DNA from: Cacajao melanocephalus
Taxonomy: Eukaryota > Chordata > Mammalia > Primates > Pitheciidae
NCBI GenBank assembly: GCA_963573385.1
Contig: CAUYLG010004978.1
Span: 1 to 64,000, forward strand
DNA: 64,000 nucleotides
Direction of reading: 5' to 3'
The notes under the pieces are model-generated. The model made no database searches. It saw nothing but the letters and a program-made list of their open reading frames with translations, and was not told the DNA's origin. The position numbers were made by a program, and so were the translations under genes. This document shows positions 35,060 to 47,325 of the stretch, piece by piece; position 1 is the stretch's first letter; each line of letters starts with the position of its first letter.

Positions 35060-36080
35060 GCTAGCAAGCAGTCTACTGAGATGACAGTGATGAAAGGACT
35101 GCATAGTCTCTGCCCTGTGGAACCCAGAGTACACTGTGGAAGGCTGAAAATGAACAAGGAAGTAAATGATTATACATTGTGGTCAGAAATAAGCTGTAAC
35201 AACAATGGGACTGAGGGGTGGTCCTCTCTGTAGACTGGGTGGTCAGGGAGGCTCTTGGAGGAGGCAGCATTTCCACAATGGAAAAGTGTTGGCTGGGAAA
35301 GGCACTCTGGGCAGAAGGAATCTCAGGATGCAGGTCTGGAGCAGGAGGGAGCTTGACTTGCCTGAGGACTTGACTCAAGAGTTTCTGGCAGCTGGAACAA
35401 AGTGAGGAAATAGGGTGATGTTTGGCCAGAAGGGAAGAAAGGCAGGCAGGAGTCAGGCCATCATCAGCAGTGGGGACCTTATTCTCAGGGCAACATGAAG
35501 CCATCGGTGTGTTTTAAATGTGGGAGTTACAAGATCATGCTTATGTTTTTAAATGATCAACATGGTGGGGCAGGGGAAGACCATGGAGGCTGCTGGGTGC
35601 AATCTAGGCTGAAGGTGGGGAAGTGTAGAAACAGGCTGATGGACTAGGCATTTTGCAGGGAGGAAAGAGGAAGCTTGGACCAGAGTAGTGGCAGCAGTGG
35701 AATGGAGAGGAATTACAAGACTCAAGATCCAAGGAGGATCTTGTAGTCAAGAGGATTTGTTAAGAGATTAGATAAGGAAATGAAGAAACATCCCCATTTT
35801 TCTGGCATTAGTAACCAAGTGGATAGTATTACCGTTACTAACATAAAAAGACTGTGAGAGGGACATTTTGGAGATCCCACCAAGAGCTCAGTTTTGCACA
35901 TACTGTCCCTAGGGTGTCTGTGACACATCCATTGGGCATATGAGTCTAGGGTTCAAGGAGAGGCCTGGGTGGGAGGTAAACATTTGAGAGTTGCTGGAAT
36001 GCCATGGTATTTAAAACCACTGGAATGCATGAGGTCACCAGAGCAGAGAAGAGACCCTTAAAAAGTTCAAAACTTAACGC
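35060..36080 (-). mobile_element. L2 LINE fragment, ORF2 3' part and UTR
   Basis: Reverse complement of L2 in order: CTGGGTGGTCAGGGAGGCTC, GGAAAGGCACTCTGGGCAGA, TTACAAGATCATGCTTATGT, AGAGTAGTGGCAGCAGTGG, GAGCTCAGTTTTGCACATAC, AGGCCTGGGTGGGAGGTAA and GGTATTTAAAACCACTGGAA. Over 1 kb of mostly continuous L2, non-coding. Confidence 0.8.
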
Positions 36081-36719
36081 AGTTATTTCCAAACAAAACA
36101 CCCAGATCTTTGAGGATTTTGGAAAATAAATTACTTGGAAGAATTTCTCTCCTGGCACTTGGTTCCCCTCGTCCTCTTTGGCTGCATGAGTGACGCTGCT
36201 GGCCCAGGCCTTGGTCCGCTCACAGGAAGATGCTACGCCAGCTCGAAAACCACATCTCCTCCAAGGGTCCTGTGCGAGGCCCCGTGACCCACCTCCCCCT
36301 TCTCTCTTCCTGTTCACCCTAACTCTACTATGAGGCAATGGCACTTCGGTCTTGGAGTTCCCGAAAGGACCTATGAATTTTATAAGATTCTATCTTCTGC
36401 CACAGAGGATGAAAGGCGATGTGAGCCCCTTACTCAGATAAAGCGTGGCTGCAGAAACTAGCTCCCCTCTGCCTTGCCCCCACGTCCCTTGAGCTCTTTT
36501 CCAGAACAGACGCCTCCCCCATCTCACGAAGCATCTGCTTAATATTCCTTCTCAGGTTGTCTCATGGGCTTCCTCTCACTTACTACCAAAACAGGAATTT
36601 TTATGTGTTTTTTTTCTCCAAAGCTGACTTGTACTCAACTTGCCTAATTTCTGTTAATAAAATCATTCATCAAATTTGTTAAATCAGAAGGAAAATACGG
36701 ATAATCAACAGACATCCCT

Positions 36720-37450
36720 TCCCTGTCTCTGCGGCCTGTTACCGTCAGTCTCCAACTTCTATTGTCTCTGTTCATGAATGCCCTCTCCTCTCCGCATCTT
36801 CTGTCACTACCTTAGCCCAAGCTTCCACCAATCCTTGCTTGTCTCTTTTTTCCTGGAGTCTCACCATCTGATTCCTCCTACTCCCTCACCATCTACCTTC
36901 CATATCTGATCTTTCCAAATCACAAATCTGATTCTCAGTCTCTACCATAAAACCCAAAGAGCCTTCTCCCATTCCCTTAGAAGAAATTCCAAGTTCCTTA
37001 GCTATCTAAGGGCCTCATGGCATGGCCACTACCTGGCTTCTCAGTCTAATCTTCCCCAATTTCCTCCTACACCTTCCCTTTCATCTTAGTGAGGTTCAAG
37101 TAGCTCCTCCAGTTCTCTGCTCACATGCTGTTCCTCTTGCCCAGACACTTTCTCTGTCCCGCTACACCTTCTCATCCCTCCCTGGCTCCCTCCCCCTCTT
37201 ATCACCCCATCTCTGATTGCTGTGCTGTCTCCTCTGTGATCCCATTATTATGCCATCCTGACCCTTTTCACCCTGTGATCTGTTCTGTAATGGAATGAGC
37301 GCCTGCCCCCTCCACCCCGCCAACCCATCTGCACGTTTTTTGAAGGTAGAATCTGGACCTGATTGGACTTTGCTTCCAGTGCTTCCCACAGGGCCTGACC
37401 CAGGGAAGCCATGGATAAATGCTTATGGAATGAGAGAATGAATGATTGAG
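36720..37450 (+). mobile_element. L2 LINE fragment
   Basis: TTAGAAGAAATTCCAAGTTC, CTTAGCTATCTAAGGGCCTC, CTGCTCACATGCTGTTCCTC, GTCTCCTCTGTGATCCCATT, GGGCCTGACCCAGGGAAGCC and GGATAAATGCTTATGGAATG follow forward L2 through its 3' end. Confidence 0.75.
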
Positions 37451-38326
37451 ATAACATCATCCTGAACACATCAGGCAAGGTACCTGAAGGAAATAGGAAG
37501 CACGTCCAGAGGGGACTCCAAGAGGCATCCATGGAGGGACAGTTGCGAAGACGGGATGTGGAAGCACCAGGGACTCAGCAGTAGCACACAGCATCACCCC
37601 ACCCTGTGAAGGGGGCTAGAAGAGAGCATGGTCTTACTGGAATGGGGCAGGAGCTGGACTGTAGAGGGCGGGCCACTCTGCACAGCAGGAGCTATAGGAC
37701 CCTTGGTGACTGCCCAGCACATAAGGGTCATTCCTGTTGGCTTAATTGCCTGTCTTCCTCAGGGGGCTGTGGGATCCTTACTAAACCAGATCTTGCTCAT
37801 CTCCAGACCCCCAGAATTGAGCACCACGTCTTCCATTGAGTAAGTCTCAGTTAACTAATTAATTGAATCCTCTTGATTCCCTAAGACCACTCACTCCAGG
37901 ATGGCGATCTCTTTACCTACCATGAGCTTCCCCCAAAAGAGACATCAAGGGCTGAGCTGATCACCCCTGTACCAAAATAACCACACTCATGCAACATTCA
38001 GTTTCCACTGGATGTGCCCCTCTCCAAGTGGGGTGCAGGGCTCTGGATCCTGCCTCTCAAACCCAAAGAGCAGCATCACTGAGTGCACACATAGATAAAC
38101 ACAATGAGTTACCATTGAAATTTAGGGTTCCAGTAGAGAACTCAAAGAATTCAAGTATGTGAGCTGACTGGGACAGCCAGAGAAAAACCCTTCTGAAGTT
38201 CCCTTCGGTCTTTCTGCCTTCTCTGGGTTAATATGGAAATAGGAAACCAGGCTTAGCCCCTAAAATCCTTCAGCTAAATGTCTCAAGAGGAAGGGCTAAA
38301 CCATGTCCTGTTTATTTTGTTCCTAC
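37451..38326. other. Intergenic stretch with no recognised element
   Basis: About 0.9 kb with no gene or repeat I can name. Confidence 0.4.
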
Positions 38327-38632
38327 TTTTTTTTTTTAATGTTGAGACAGTCTTGCTCTGTCACCCAGGCTGGAGTGCAGTGGAGTGATCTCTGATCTCT
38401 GCTCATGGCAACCTCTGCCTCCTGGTTTCAACCAATTCTCCTGCCTCAACCTCCCAAGTAGCTGAGATTACAGGCCTGTGCCACTACGCCTGGCTAATTT
38501 TTATAATTTTAGTAGAGACAGCGTTTCACCATGTTGGTGAGGCTGGACTCGAATTCCTGACCTCCAGTAATCCACCCTCCTTGGCCTCCCGAAGTCCTGA
38601 GATTACAGGTGTGAGCCACTGCGCCAGACCTT
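38327..38632 (-). mobile_element. AluS-type SINE
   Basis: T-run, GTTGAGACAGTCTTGCTCTG, dimeric body and GTGAGCCACTGCGCCAGACC. Complete Alu on the minus strand. Confidence 0.92.
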
Positions 38633-38695
38633 TAAGCAACTTTTAAATCTTCTCATTCTTTCCCTTCTCACAGCTATAGAATAAGATTCATTCAT

Positions 38696-38832
38696 GCCAG
38701 TTGTGGTGGCTCACACCTGTAATACTAGCACTTTGGGAGGCTGACATGGTAGGATCACTTGAGCCTAGGAGTTTGTGGTTGGTGACCAGCCTAGGCAACT
38801 TAGTGAGACCCCATGTCCTTAAAAAGTTAATA
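38696..38832 (+). mobile_element. Free left Alu monomer (FLAM-type)
   Basis: GCCAGTTGTGGTGGCTCACA to GTGAGACCCCATGTCCTTAA with a short A-rich tail. Only the left arm is present, 64 bp after the preceding Alu, in opposite orientation. Confidence 0.8.
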
Positions 38833-39082
38833 AAAAAAGTATTTATTCTTCATTTAGAATATATTAAGCACCTACTCTAGGACTCTTGTCTAATGGGAGG
38901 CAATAATAAACAATCAGCTTAATAAATAAGCTAATTATATAAAATTTTACAATATGTGAAGTGGTATAGTAAAGAAAATAAACAAGATGAAGAGGATTGG
39001 GAGAGAGTGAGAACAGAACCATAATAACAATAGTGACAAAATTTCCATCAGCATTTAAACAGCTTTCCACATATTCTATTTC

Positions 39083-39257
39083 CTTCCCCTCCCCTCGCCT
39101 CCCCTCCCCTCCCGCCTCCCCTCCCCTCCCCTCGCCTCCCCTCCCCTCCCCTCGCCTCCCCTCCCCTCCCCTCCCCTTATCTTCCTTCCTTTTCTTTTCC
39201 TCTTTTCTTTTCTTTTCTCTTTTTTCTTTTCTTTTTTTTCCCTTTCTTTCTTTCCTT
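39083..39257. repeat. CCCCTCC-rich tract (G-quadruplex-prone) and CTTTT tract
   Basis: 39083-39178 is built of CCCCT blocks with periodic CGCCT interruptions; the minus strand therefore reads GGGGAGGGGAGGGGAGG with GGCGA. 39181-39257 is CTTTT/TTCC-rich. A truncated Alu (39258-39325, minus strand) follows directly, so the whole tract is best explained as that Alu's A-rich tail expanded into a polypurine repeat. Open frames through it (Lys/Glu/Arg/Gly-rich on the minus strand) are low-complexity artefacts. Confidence 0.9.
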
Positions 39258-39325
39258 GATGGAATCTCACTCCATTGCCCAGGCAGGAATGCAGCAGCAT
39301 GATTTCGGCTCACCGCAACCTTGAG
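39258..39325 (-). mobile_element. 5'-truncated Alu remnant
   Basis: GATGGAATCTCACTCCATTG, CCCAGGCAGGAATGCAGCAG, TTTCGGCTCACCGCAACC. Only the 3' ~70 bp of the right arm survives. L2-like sequence follows. Confidence 0.75.
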
Positions 39326-39399
39326 CATTTGGCTCCTGCTAATTCTCCTTCCTCGCTGTGCTCCACATCCCCTCCATTCACTGTCCTTCTCTGCAGCCA

Positions 39400-39760
39400 C
39401 CTTTCTTTTGTCTTCAAACATCCCCCAATCACATCTCAGGACTCGGTGCCCTCTGTTTGCATAAAGTGCTCTTTCTGCCTCTTTCTCGTTACTCAGATAC
39501 CAAATCAAGGGTGGCTGCTTTGAACCTTGCTGAGCAATGTCCTGCCTCCCAGTCATGCTCTTACCACATTCCCTTATTTGTTTTCTTGCTATCACAGTAC
39601 TTACCAAGACCTCCCGTTTTATTGATTTTGATAGGTGTTTACTATCTGATTTTCCTTTCTAAGAGCCGGCTCAGTCTGCCTTTGACATTATCATATCCTC
39701 GGTGTGAGAAGTTCCTGGCACATAGTAGGCATTTAATAAATCACTGTTGAGTGGTTATTA
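39400..39760 (+). repeat. L2 3'-end fragment
   Basis: GCTATCACAGTACTTACCAA, AGTTCCTGGCACATAGTAGG and CATTTAATAAATCACTGTTG mark the L2 3' end, with weaker L2 upstream. Confidence 0.7.
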
Positions 39761-40029
39761 ACGGTACTGATGAGAACTAATGTTTAATAATCGCTCATTG
39801 TATACCGGGAGAGATGGTACTTTGGGGGAAATTTGAACTTCAGGTTTCTGTTTTGCCCTGTATTTGCTTCATGTTTCTTCCAGCCTACTGAATCTCTCTG
39901 AGTGAAATGGAGTAACAGCAGCCCTTTCTTCAAGGAAGTGAGGATGCAAAGGGCATTGGAGTTAAGAAAGCCAGCTGGATTTTTTCATACTGACAGTTCT
40001 CTCATTCAGTCTTCCCAAGCTCCTTTGAA

Positions 40030-40140
40030 ATGAGTGTTTTTGTCCCATTTTGCAGATGAGAGTACTGATGCTCAGTGCAGCTGACTGAACCCCTGGAAGT
40101 CACACGTCCTGAAAGTGTCAAAGCGGGATCTGCTCCTGCT
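40030..40140 (-). repeat. MIR fragment
   Basis: GTCCCATTTTGCAGATGAGA, CTGATGCTCAGTGCAGCTGA and CTGGAAGTCACACGTCC follow reverse-strand MIR. Confidence 0.65.
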
Positions 40141-41009
40141 CTGTCTGATTCTACCAGGACTGCTGAGGCCTCCCCTTCTAAGCCAGCCTTTCTTACTTGT
40201 TTGATTTTAGCCTCTCCTGGCCCCAGCTTTGCCACCTGTGAACTATGTGAGTGGTCTAGATAGTACCTGAAACCTCCCAGCTCCAAGTCTGTGTCCCACG
40301 GCTGGGTTGTGAGGACAAACAAGGCTGAGATGGGTTTTCACTCCATTCCTGGAATGTCTGGTCATCCTTCCAGGGTTCTTCATGGCAGACAGACAAAATC
40401 AACAACTGAAGAACATGAGGTCCAGGAGACTTAAGTCTGAGGTTCAATGTTGGCTTTGGGTGCCTCTAACCAACCACAAGTCTATCCCAAGCCCAAGGCA
40501 GGCTGGTCTTACCCAACATTTGTAGGGTCTTGCAGTGCTTATGAGTGAGCTCATATGGGCAAGCTGTGGGTACCACAGGACCAGCACAGATTGCTCCAGC
40601 ACATTGTCCAGCCATGAGACAGAATTTCCCTCTTCCAGATCCATGGAATATCCCTGGCCTGTGGCTTTGCTGAAAAGACGCAAAAGGCCTGAAGCATTAT
40701 CAGCCAAACCTCAGCCCTGGCCATGGTTAGGCAGAAAATAGGGGAGGCAGCAGGAGAGGGAGAGAAAAGGGCATCTCATTGTGGAACTGGGGCAGGGGTG
40801 GGCAGGGGCTGATGCAGGAGGAGGGGTGCCATGGCCCACGTGCTCTTCATCCAAGGCCCTTACCCAGGCCTGATCCTGCTAATTCTGACTCCACTTTCAG
40901 ACTTAGCCCGTGGACACTCAATTTTCTGTAATAAGCAGTCTCCTGATTATTTATTATATAGCAAAATAAATTTTTAGAAGGTATTAATAGTTGGCACCTG
41001 AGTCCCTTC
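40141..41009. other. Intergenic stretch with no recognised element
   Basis: About 0.9 kb without a supported gene or nameable repeat. Confidence 0.4.
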
Positions 41010-41360
41010 ACTTCATTTATTTATTCATTTTTACCACAAACATCTATTGAGCCCCTGGGATATTCTTCTGCTCTTTCGGGCTGTGCTGATTTAACAGTAA
41101 AGATAGCAATGTTCCTGTCCTACTCAAGTTTACATTCTGATGCAGAGAAAGACAATTATAAATCATAAAATGTGTATAATATCGGTAAGGATTGGTGCTT
41201 TGAATAAAATGAAGTAAAGAGGAAGAACTTGGCTATTTTTGATGTGATAGTCTAAGACGTACACTGAGATTTATTTAGGAAATGACTTTGAGTAGCAACG
41301 TGAGATTGGTGTTGGAATATCGAGGACATAAGTAAGAGACAATAAATCAGAAGGTATTAG
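41010..41360 (-). repeat. L2 fragment
   Basis: TTATTCATTTTTACCACAAA, CATCTATTGAGCCCCTGGGA, GTTTACATTCTGATGCAGAG, and TGGCTATTTTTGATGTGATA follow the reverse complement of the L2 3' UTR. Confidence 0.65.
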
Positions 41361-42094
41361 AAATAAAGATGGATTCATGGTAGAGGGGTGAGGATAAAAG
41401 AGAAGAAAGACCAAGAGTCATGACAAAGAAGCTAGACAAGTACAATTCTAAATGGTTTGTGTTACTGTGAATAACTTTTCTTCCATATACTTTAAGCTTT
41501 ATACTAAATTCTGCTGCAAACAGAGGCTGTGTGCATATGCATGAATGTGTATGTGAGCATGCTTGTGGAGAAAAGGGTTGAGCTCCAAATTTGAGTCCAC
41601 ACCAGGACAACCTGTAGAATATAGAAAAAAGGTGCAGTGATGGCAGAGGGAGGTGACAGTCGCAGTTAGAACATGAGTCCTTCTGAACTCCTGGTTGTTC
41701 CTCCTATGGGAAATCGCCTCTGGTCTCCCTGGCCCCTCGCACGTCCAGCTCAGGGAGGAATGCCTGGACATGCTCAGTGCAGCTCTTGTCCACTTCTGGA
41801 GAGTGAGTTCTCACTGGGAACAGGCAACCTGCTTGGCTTCTCTAAGCCCAACTATTATCTGGGCAAGGCCTCCATGTGAATCCCAGGGACAATTCAAGTC
41901 ATCCCTCCCTTCAATTCAGATAGAACTGAACCATCCATTTGGCTAAATATCAGTTATTGTTATCATAGGTGCTGTTATTAAATATAGACTGAGTCTTGTG
42001 TAAGCCAGCAGCACTAAGCACACAGAAAAGTTGCAAATCTGAGACTTGGAAAATCCATGCAGCCTCTTTACAGGAGGCATTTCAGCTATTTTTT

Positions 42095-42550
42095 GCTGCA
42101 GTAACCAACTACCCAAAAGTCAGTGTGTTAAAAACATCATTTTATTTTGCTCACAATCTTACGGTTCAGGATCCTGGGAAAGGCTCAGCTAGGTGGCTCA
42201 CCTATAATCCATGAGGGATCAGTTGGGACAGCTGAGGTCGGAGCAGCCATCTCCAAGATGGCTGCTTCATCTGGGTATCTTGCGGAAATGGCTGGAAAGC
42301 CTGGCGTGCATGGACATCTCTATCCTCCACGTAGGCTCAGTACCTCTCCAGTATGATTCCAAGAGACCAAGGAGGAAGCTACTTGTCTTTCTAAAGGCTC
42401 AAGTCAGAACTGAGTTATTTCTACCTTACTCTATTGGTCAAAAAAGTCATGGAGCCTGTCCAGAGTCAATGGAAGTAGAATTATACCCTATCTCTCATTG
42501 GAGAAGTATCAGTGAATTTACAACCATCATTAATCTGACCACAGAGTGAG
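42095..42550 (-). mobile_element. LTR- or DNA-transposon-like repeat, class unresolved
   Basis: TTTGCTGCAGTAACCAACTA, CATTTTATTTTGCTCACAAT, CTCCAAGATGGCTGCTTCAT, CCAAGAGACCAAGGAGGAAG, CTCTATTGGTCAAAAAAGTC and CAACCATCATTAATCTGACC recur across primate genomes as an interspersed repeat of this length. I think it is a MaLR/ERVL-type LTR read in reverse, but could not decide. Confidence 0.5.
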
Positions 42551-42574
42551 GTCCAAACTCAAGGATGTGCTAAC

Positions 42575-42805
42575 ATGTGCCAAGCACTTCCTAGGTGGTA
42601 GACACTTTTCTGAGCCCTTTATATGTGGTAGCTCCCTTAAATTCTCCTGGAGCCCCATGATATGACAGGGTATAACTACGACATAGGTATAACTATTAGC
42701 CACAATTTAAGTTGCTGAAAGTGAGGCTCAGAGGGGTTGAGTAACTTGCCAAATGCCATAGATATAAAGGGTGGCGAAGTCAGGACTAGAACCCAGGCTG
42801 CCTGA
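42575..42805 (-). repeat. MIR fragment
   Basis: CAAGCACTTCCTAGGTGGTA, CTTTATATGTGGTAGCTCCC, GTGAGGCTCAGAGGGGTTGA, GTAACTTGCCAAATGCCATA and ACTAGAACCCAGGCTGCCTG follow a nearly full-length reverse-strand MIR. Confidence 0.8.
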
Positions 42806-42867
42806 TGGAGGGCCTGCACTATGTAGTGTTACTCTTAGGATGGGCCAGGCAAAGAGGCTTGGAAAAG

Positions 42868-43350
42868 AAGGTAGATGCATTATCTTGTGCTGCTATAACA
42901 CATCCCACAAACAGGGCAGCTCAAAACAACAGAAAGGTATTCTTTCACGGTTCAGGAGGTCAGAAGTCAAAATCGAAGTATGATCAGTGTTGGTTTCTTT
43001 TGGAGGCTCTGAGGGGGACCCTGTTCCTCATCTCTCTCTAGGTGTCTGGTGGTTGCTGGAAATCTTTGGCATTTCTTGGCTTGTTCATTCCATTCCTTGG
43101 CTTCATTGTATTGCATAACTCCAATCTCTGCCTGTCTTCACATGGCCTTCCTTTATCCCTTTGTGTCTCTCTGTGTCTTCTTCTTTTCTTGCGAATCAGT
43201 GGATTTAGAGCCCAAGCTAAATTCAGAATGATTTTACCTAGAGATTCTTAACACATTCCATCTGCAAAGACCCTATTTCAAAGTAAGGTCATATTCTGAA
43301 GTTCCAAGTAGGCATGAATTTTGGGGGGACACTATTCATCTACTACAGAA
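42868..43350 (-). mobile_element. MLT1-type solo LTR (ERVL-MaLR)
   Basis: TGCATTATCTTGTGCTGCTA, CAGCTCAAAACAACAGAAAG, GGTTCAGGAGGTCAGAAGTC, CTTTTGGAGGCTCTGAGGGG, and AAAGACCCTATTTCAAAGTA are reverse-strand landmarks. It ends near ACACTATTCATCTACTACAG. Confidence 0.75.
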
Positions 43351-43709
43351 GATAAAATCAGGGATGCATCTTCTGGGCTGAGAGGAGGGGATGGATGAGT
43401 CCAGAGGAAGGGACAGAATGGAGAATCTGCAGGACCCCAGGTGCTCAGGTGGGGCACAGAGTGTGAGAAGACACGAGAGCAGAGGTCTCAGCAGAGGGCA
43501 CACCTCACAGGGATTTGGAATTTGGGAGCTAGGCTCAAGAACTTTGTCTTATAATGGAAGAAAATAAAACAACTTTTATGGATTTTAGGCAAGAGAGTAA
43601 AATAGTTGGATGTCTATTTTAGACCAATCATTATGGCAGCTGGGAGAGAATGAATTGGAGAAGGACTCCTGCAAAGGGAGCAAAGAGGAGTTTGCTGTAA
43701 AGTGTGCAT

Positions 43710-43987
43710 TTGGGCAGCACACAATGACTCACGCCTGTAATCCCAGCACTTTGGGTGGTCGAGGCGGGTGGATCGCTTGAAGTCAGGAGTTCAAGACCTA
43801 TCCCATCTCTACTAAAAATTCAAAAATTATCCAGGTCTGGTGGTGTGTGCCTTTAATGCCAGCTACTTGGGAGTCTGAGGCAGGAGAATTTCTTGAACTC
43901 GGAGGCAGGGGTTGGAGTGAGCCGAGATCACACCACCGTACTCCAGCTTGGGCTGCAGAGAGAGACTCCATCTCAAAACATTAAAAA
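43710..43987 (+). mobile_element. AluS-type SINE with internal deletion
   Basis: GGGCAGCACACAATGACTCA to AACATTAAAAAAG. The segment between GTTCAAGACC and TCTCTACTAAA is shortened, missing about 20 bp of the left arm. Target-site duplication not evident. Confidence 0.88.
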
Positions 43988-44724
43988 AGATGCATGTTTG
44001 GATACTCTGACCTCTACATGCCAGCCCTGCTGAGCCTGCCTGAGATGTCTGTGCACAGGAGGAAGAAGGGGGCTTCATCCAGCACCCACATCTGTTTGGA
44101 CCTGAGTTCTCTCCCATCCTTCGCAATGTTTTCTTAACTGTGGAGTAAATAGAATGAGAAACACATGGTGCTGGGTTTCTCTCACTTAGAAAAACAACAA
44201 CAGACTTGAGGGTTTACAAGAGAAATGTCTGAACTTGTGCTTTGAAGCTCTGGGCCAAACCCTAAGGGATCAAAACACAAAGATTCTCAAAAAATAGAAA
44301 AAGATTCTTGCCCATTTTTTATGGCATCTCCCTTTGCCCACTGTATCCTAAGCCCCATTCCCCTCGCATTCATTCGGTCTCCCCTCCCATCCAAGTAGGC
44401 CATGTGGGTAGGGACTGGGCTCAGGTTCTGAAAAGTGCACATCTATAGCTCCTTAGTGAGATGTGGGTGGCGACCTGACTACTCTTTCTGGAAAAAGGCC
44501 CAGAGGGACACCGTAGTTGTAGGGGGATAGGGAGAATGAACAGAAAGCAAAGGTAGAGTTATCGAAACTTCAGATACATTGAAATGATATTGACACCTGA
44601 GCTCCATAGGAACGATTCCTGGGTAACTGAATTGTCATGTGCTTTGGGCTCAGAACTGGATTCAAATCCTGAGCCTTCCCTGCCAGAGTGGTGGGAAGCT
44701 GGAAGCAAGTTAAGTGTCTGATAA
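43988..44724. other. Intergenic stretch with no recognised element
   Basis: About 0.7 kb. No gene supported. Confidence 0.4.
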
Positions 44725-45030
44725 CAGGGGACTGTTCTCATAAATCACAGCAGGTCCGTGCATGGGACACCATGCAGCCGTTTCAAACCAGGTGCCCACA
44801 GGGTATTCCAGGCACAAAAATACTTAGTTTACAACATCAAGTAAAAAGCAAATAAAAACAGGTGCCATGACTCCAGTTTCTAAGTATGCATCTAATACAT
44901 ACATCAGAACATAAAAAATACTGAAAGTCCCTCAGACTGTAGCAGCACTTACCTCTGAGAATGAGTCTACGGGCACCTTTTGGTTTCTTTCTTTAAAAAG
45001 CTTATTTAATTTAAAAAGCTTTAAATATAT
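44725..45030 (+). repeat. Old L1 3'-end fragment
   Basis: GGGACACCATGCAGCCGTTT (the L1 ATGCAGCCGTTA segment), then CATGACTCCAGTTTCTAAGT and a terminal poly-A/T-rich section. Forward orientation. Confidence 0.65.
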
Positions 45031-46412
45031 TTAAAAATATATACATATGTATATGCTTACAGATGTACCTAAACACACACACACAAATACAAATCGATAT
45101 TAAAAATAACCAGCATGTGCCAGATGTTTGGCCAGACTCTATAAATGTTTTATTCTAATTTCCACAAAAGCCCTTTTTGGCAAATTATTAGTAATTTTCA
45201 CTTATAAAGAAATTTGAAGGTTAAGGAGCTTGTTTAAAGGCACTCAGCAAAGGAGCAGCTGAGTCAGTTCAGTTCAGGTTAAGTCTCACTTCTCTTCAAG
45301 TCGCAAGTGCCTGGCCCTGAGCCTGAGTCCCCGCTCCCCACACCACATACCTCATACCCAGGAACCTGCCACATGTGCTGAGTGAGCCTGTGGGTGGGGT
45401 GAGTTGTTTTGGAAACTAGTCTCGGCTGTTGTTCCTGTGGAAGATCATATTGAGCTCAGCTTGTTGACAAATGCTGGGTTCCCACTGACCTGGCAGCTTT
45501 GTGTGGGGCAGAATTTACTGAAACTCATAGAAGAGAAGGAAGGAGAAGAAAGCAGACAGTTTATCTAACCCAGATCTTGAAAAGGAAAGACAGGCAGCAT
45601 CGTGCCCTAGGGAGGCATGCAGACTGGGGACAATGTAGGCCTTCCACCCCCCTGGAAAGACTGCCCACACAGAGCCAAAGATGCCCCAGGAGTCTGCAAA
45701 GGCAAAGGGATCAGGTGCCCTCTAGCCAAAGGCCACAGCCAGGTAAGACACTGCCCCTGATTCCCCTCGACTCAGGGAAGGCACCTGATGTTTGCAGTGA
45801 AGTCCGGGAAAGCTGGAGACAGAAGATCTTTTCGAGAGTCTGTTCAACCCCTCAGTTTACAGAACAGGAAACAGGCCCAGAGATAAGAGACCAGCCCAGG
45901 GACCCACAGTGAAGTAGTACCCAAGTGAGCTGCAGAGCCCAAACACCGTGTCGGCTGGACCCAGAGGGAAGGCTCATGGACTCTATACCAGGCACCATGC
46001 TGGGCACCAGGGAACCAGCAGTGGGTGAGGTGCACAGGTCACACTGCCCACACGGAGACCGCACACCCAGGTGATCAGCACTGTGTGCCCATTTCACAGA
46101 AAGAGAAACTGAGTGCTGTCAGATCACGCAGTTTGCTCCAACAGCGTGCAAGCAGCACTAGTGAGGTCTTCCGTACTGTCTGTGTACACACAGAGACTCA
46201 TAAGTAGAAATACCCATCAATTCAGTCAAGAGTCAGTCTCTAGGCCTGGGTCAAACTAGCAGCCAAGTGACCCTCTCATTCTCTGAGACCCCAAGACCAT
46301 CGACCGCAGGGCAGGCCCTGCCATCCCCTGGTTTACAAACCCCAGAATTTGATCTTTTGCAGTTTCCCAGATCTGTGTTCCTTTATTTACTCATCCATAA
46401 AATCTCAATTCA
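45031..46412. other. Intergenic stretch, two MIR-like pieces
   Basis: A short CA tract at about 45074-45086. MIR-like segments at about 45130-45300 (AAATTTGAAGGTTAAGGAGC) and 46085-46170 (CCATTTCACAGAAAGAGAAA). A 137-codon open frame at 45499-45912 shows no domain or codon signal I recognise and I do not call it. Confidence 0.4.
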
Positions 46413-46490
46413 TCGATCCATATATCCACCCACCCATCCATCTACCCATCCACCCATCCACTCACCATCCATCCATCATCCATCCATTCT
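46413..46490. repeat. (CCAT)n microsatellite
   Basis: CCACCCACCCATCCATCTAC, CCATCCACCCATCCACTCAC, CATCCATCCATCATCCATCC. Imperfect tetranucleotide array of about 80 bp. Confidence 0.95.
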
Positions 46491-46779
46491 TTTATCTATA
46501 TATTTATTTTCCCAATTCATTCTGCTTTCACTTATTTTTGCTATTTATGCTTTCTGTTCCTTTTCCTCTTTCCTCTCTGCCCCCTCTCTTCCTCTTTCCA
46601 TTCTCCCTTCCTTCCTGTAAACACTTAACTGAACATGGGTCAGACATGCAGCACAGGGTATACACGGGTGAATGATGCCACCCTTGCCACACCCCATTTC
46701 CAAACCCTCCCCAAGAACAGCCTCCTACCTGGACTCCCAGATGCCAACCCTCTCTGCACCATGCTCCTTCCCTGAGGTA

Positions 46780-47325
46780 GCTATACGAAATATTCTAGAA
46801 GATCTGATATTAGCCTCCAGTTGACACCTTTCCATGATTCCCTCAACTCTCAGAGGGATGCCCCAATCCTTCATAGGAGTTTTGGGATCCAGTCCCTTTG
46901 TAGCTCTTTTATCTACCCTCTTCCCAGAGTGTCCTCCCCAGCCAGGCTGAACTCCTTTGGCCCCAAAATCAAGGGGCATTTTTTCTAACCCTGGGCCACC
47001 TACTCTTCCTTCTGCCTGGAAAGCCACAATTGCTTTCTCCAACTAACTTAATTCTATGCTTCAAGTCTCAGCTCCCTTCATCTGCACACTCTCACCCACC
47101 TCTGGCTTCATACTCCACAGCTACCCCTGGCTGAGTCAAGGGTCCTTCCTGTATTCTCATAATACTTGGGCTTGCCTTAACTGCAATTCTATGGCATAGG
47201 ATTGAACTTGACTATTTGCTTATATATTAATGGCCTTGGATGCCGACACCATAATTATTTGACCACTGTAATCCCAGCTCCTTCCGGTGTCTGGCATATA
47301 GTAGGTGCTAAGTGAACTGTGTATG
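46780..47325 (+). mobile_element. L2 LINE fragment
   Basis: CTTCCTTCTGCCTGGAAAGC, TATGCTTCAAGTCTCAGCTC, TGGCATATAGTAGGTGCTAA and preceding segments follow forward L2 to its 3' end. Confidence 0.72.

Noticed and set aside
38864..39607. The longest open frame in the window, 247 codons on the minus strand, with Lys/Glu/Arg/Gly repeats
   Set aside because: The low-complexity part is the polypurine tract, and the rest is a truncated Alu and L2. Absence of stops follows from base composition.
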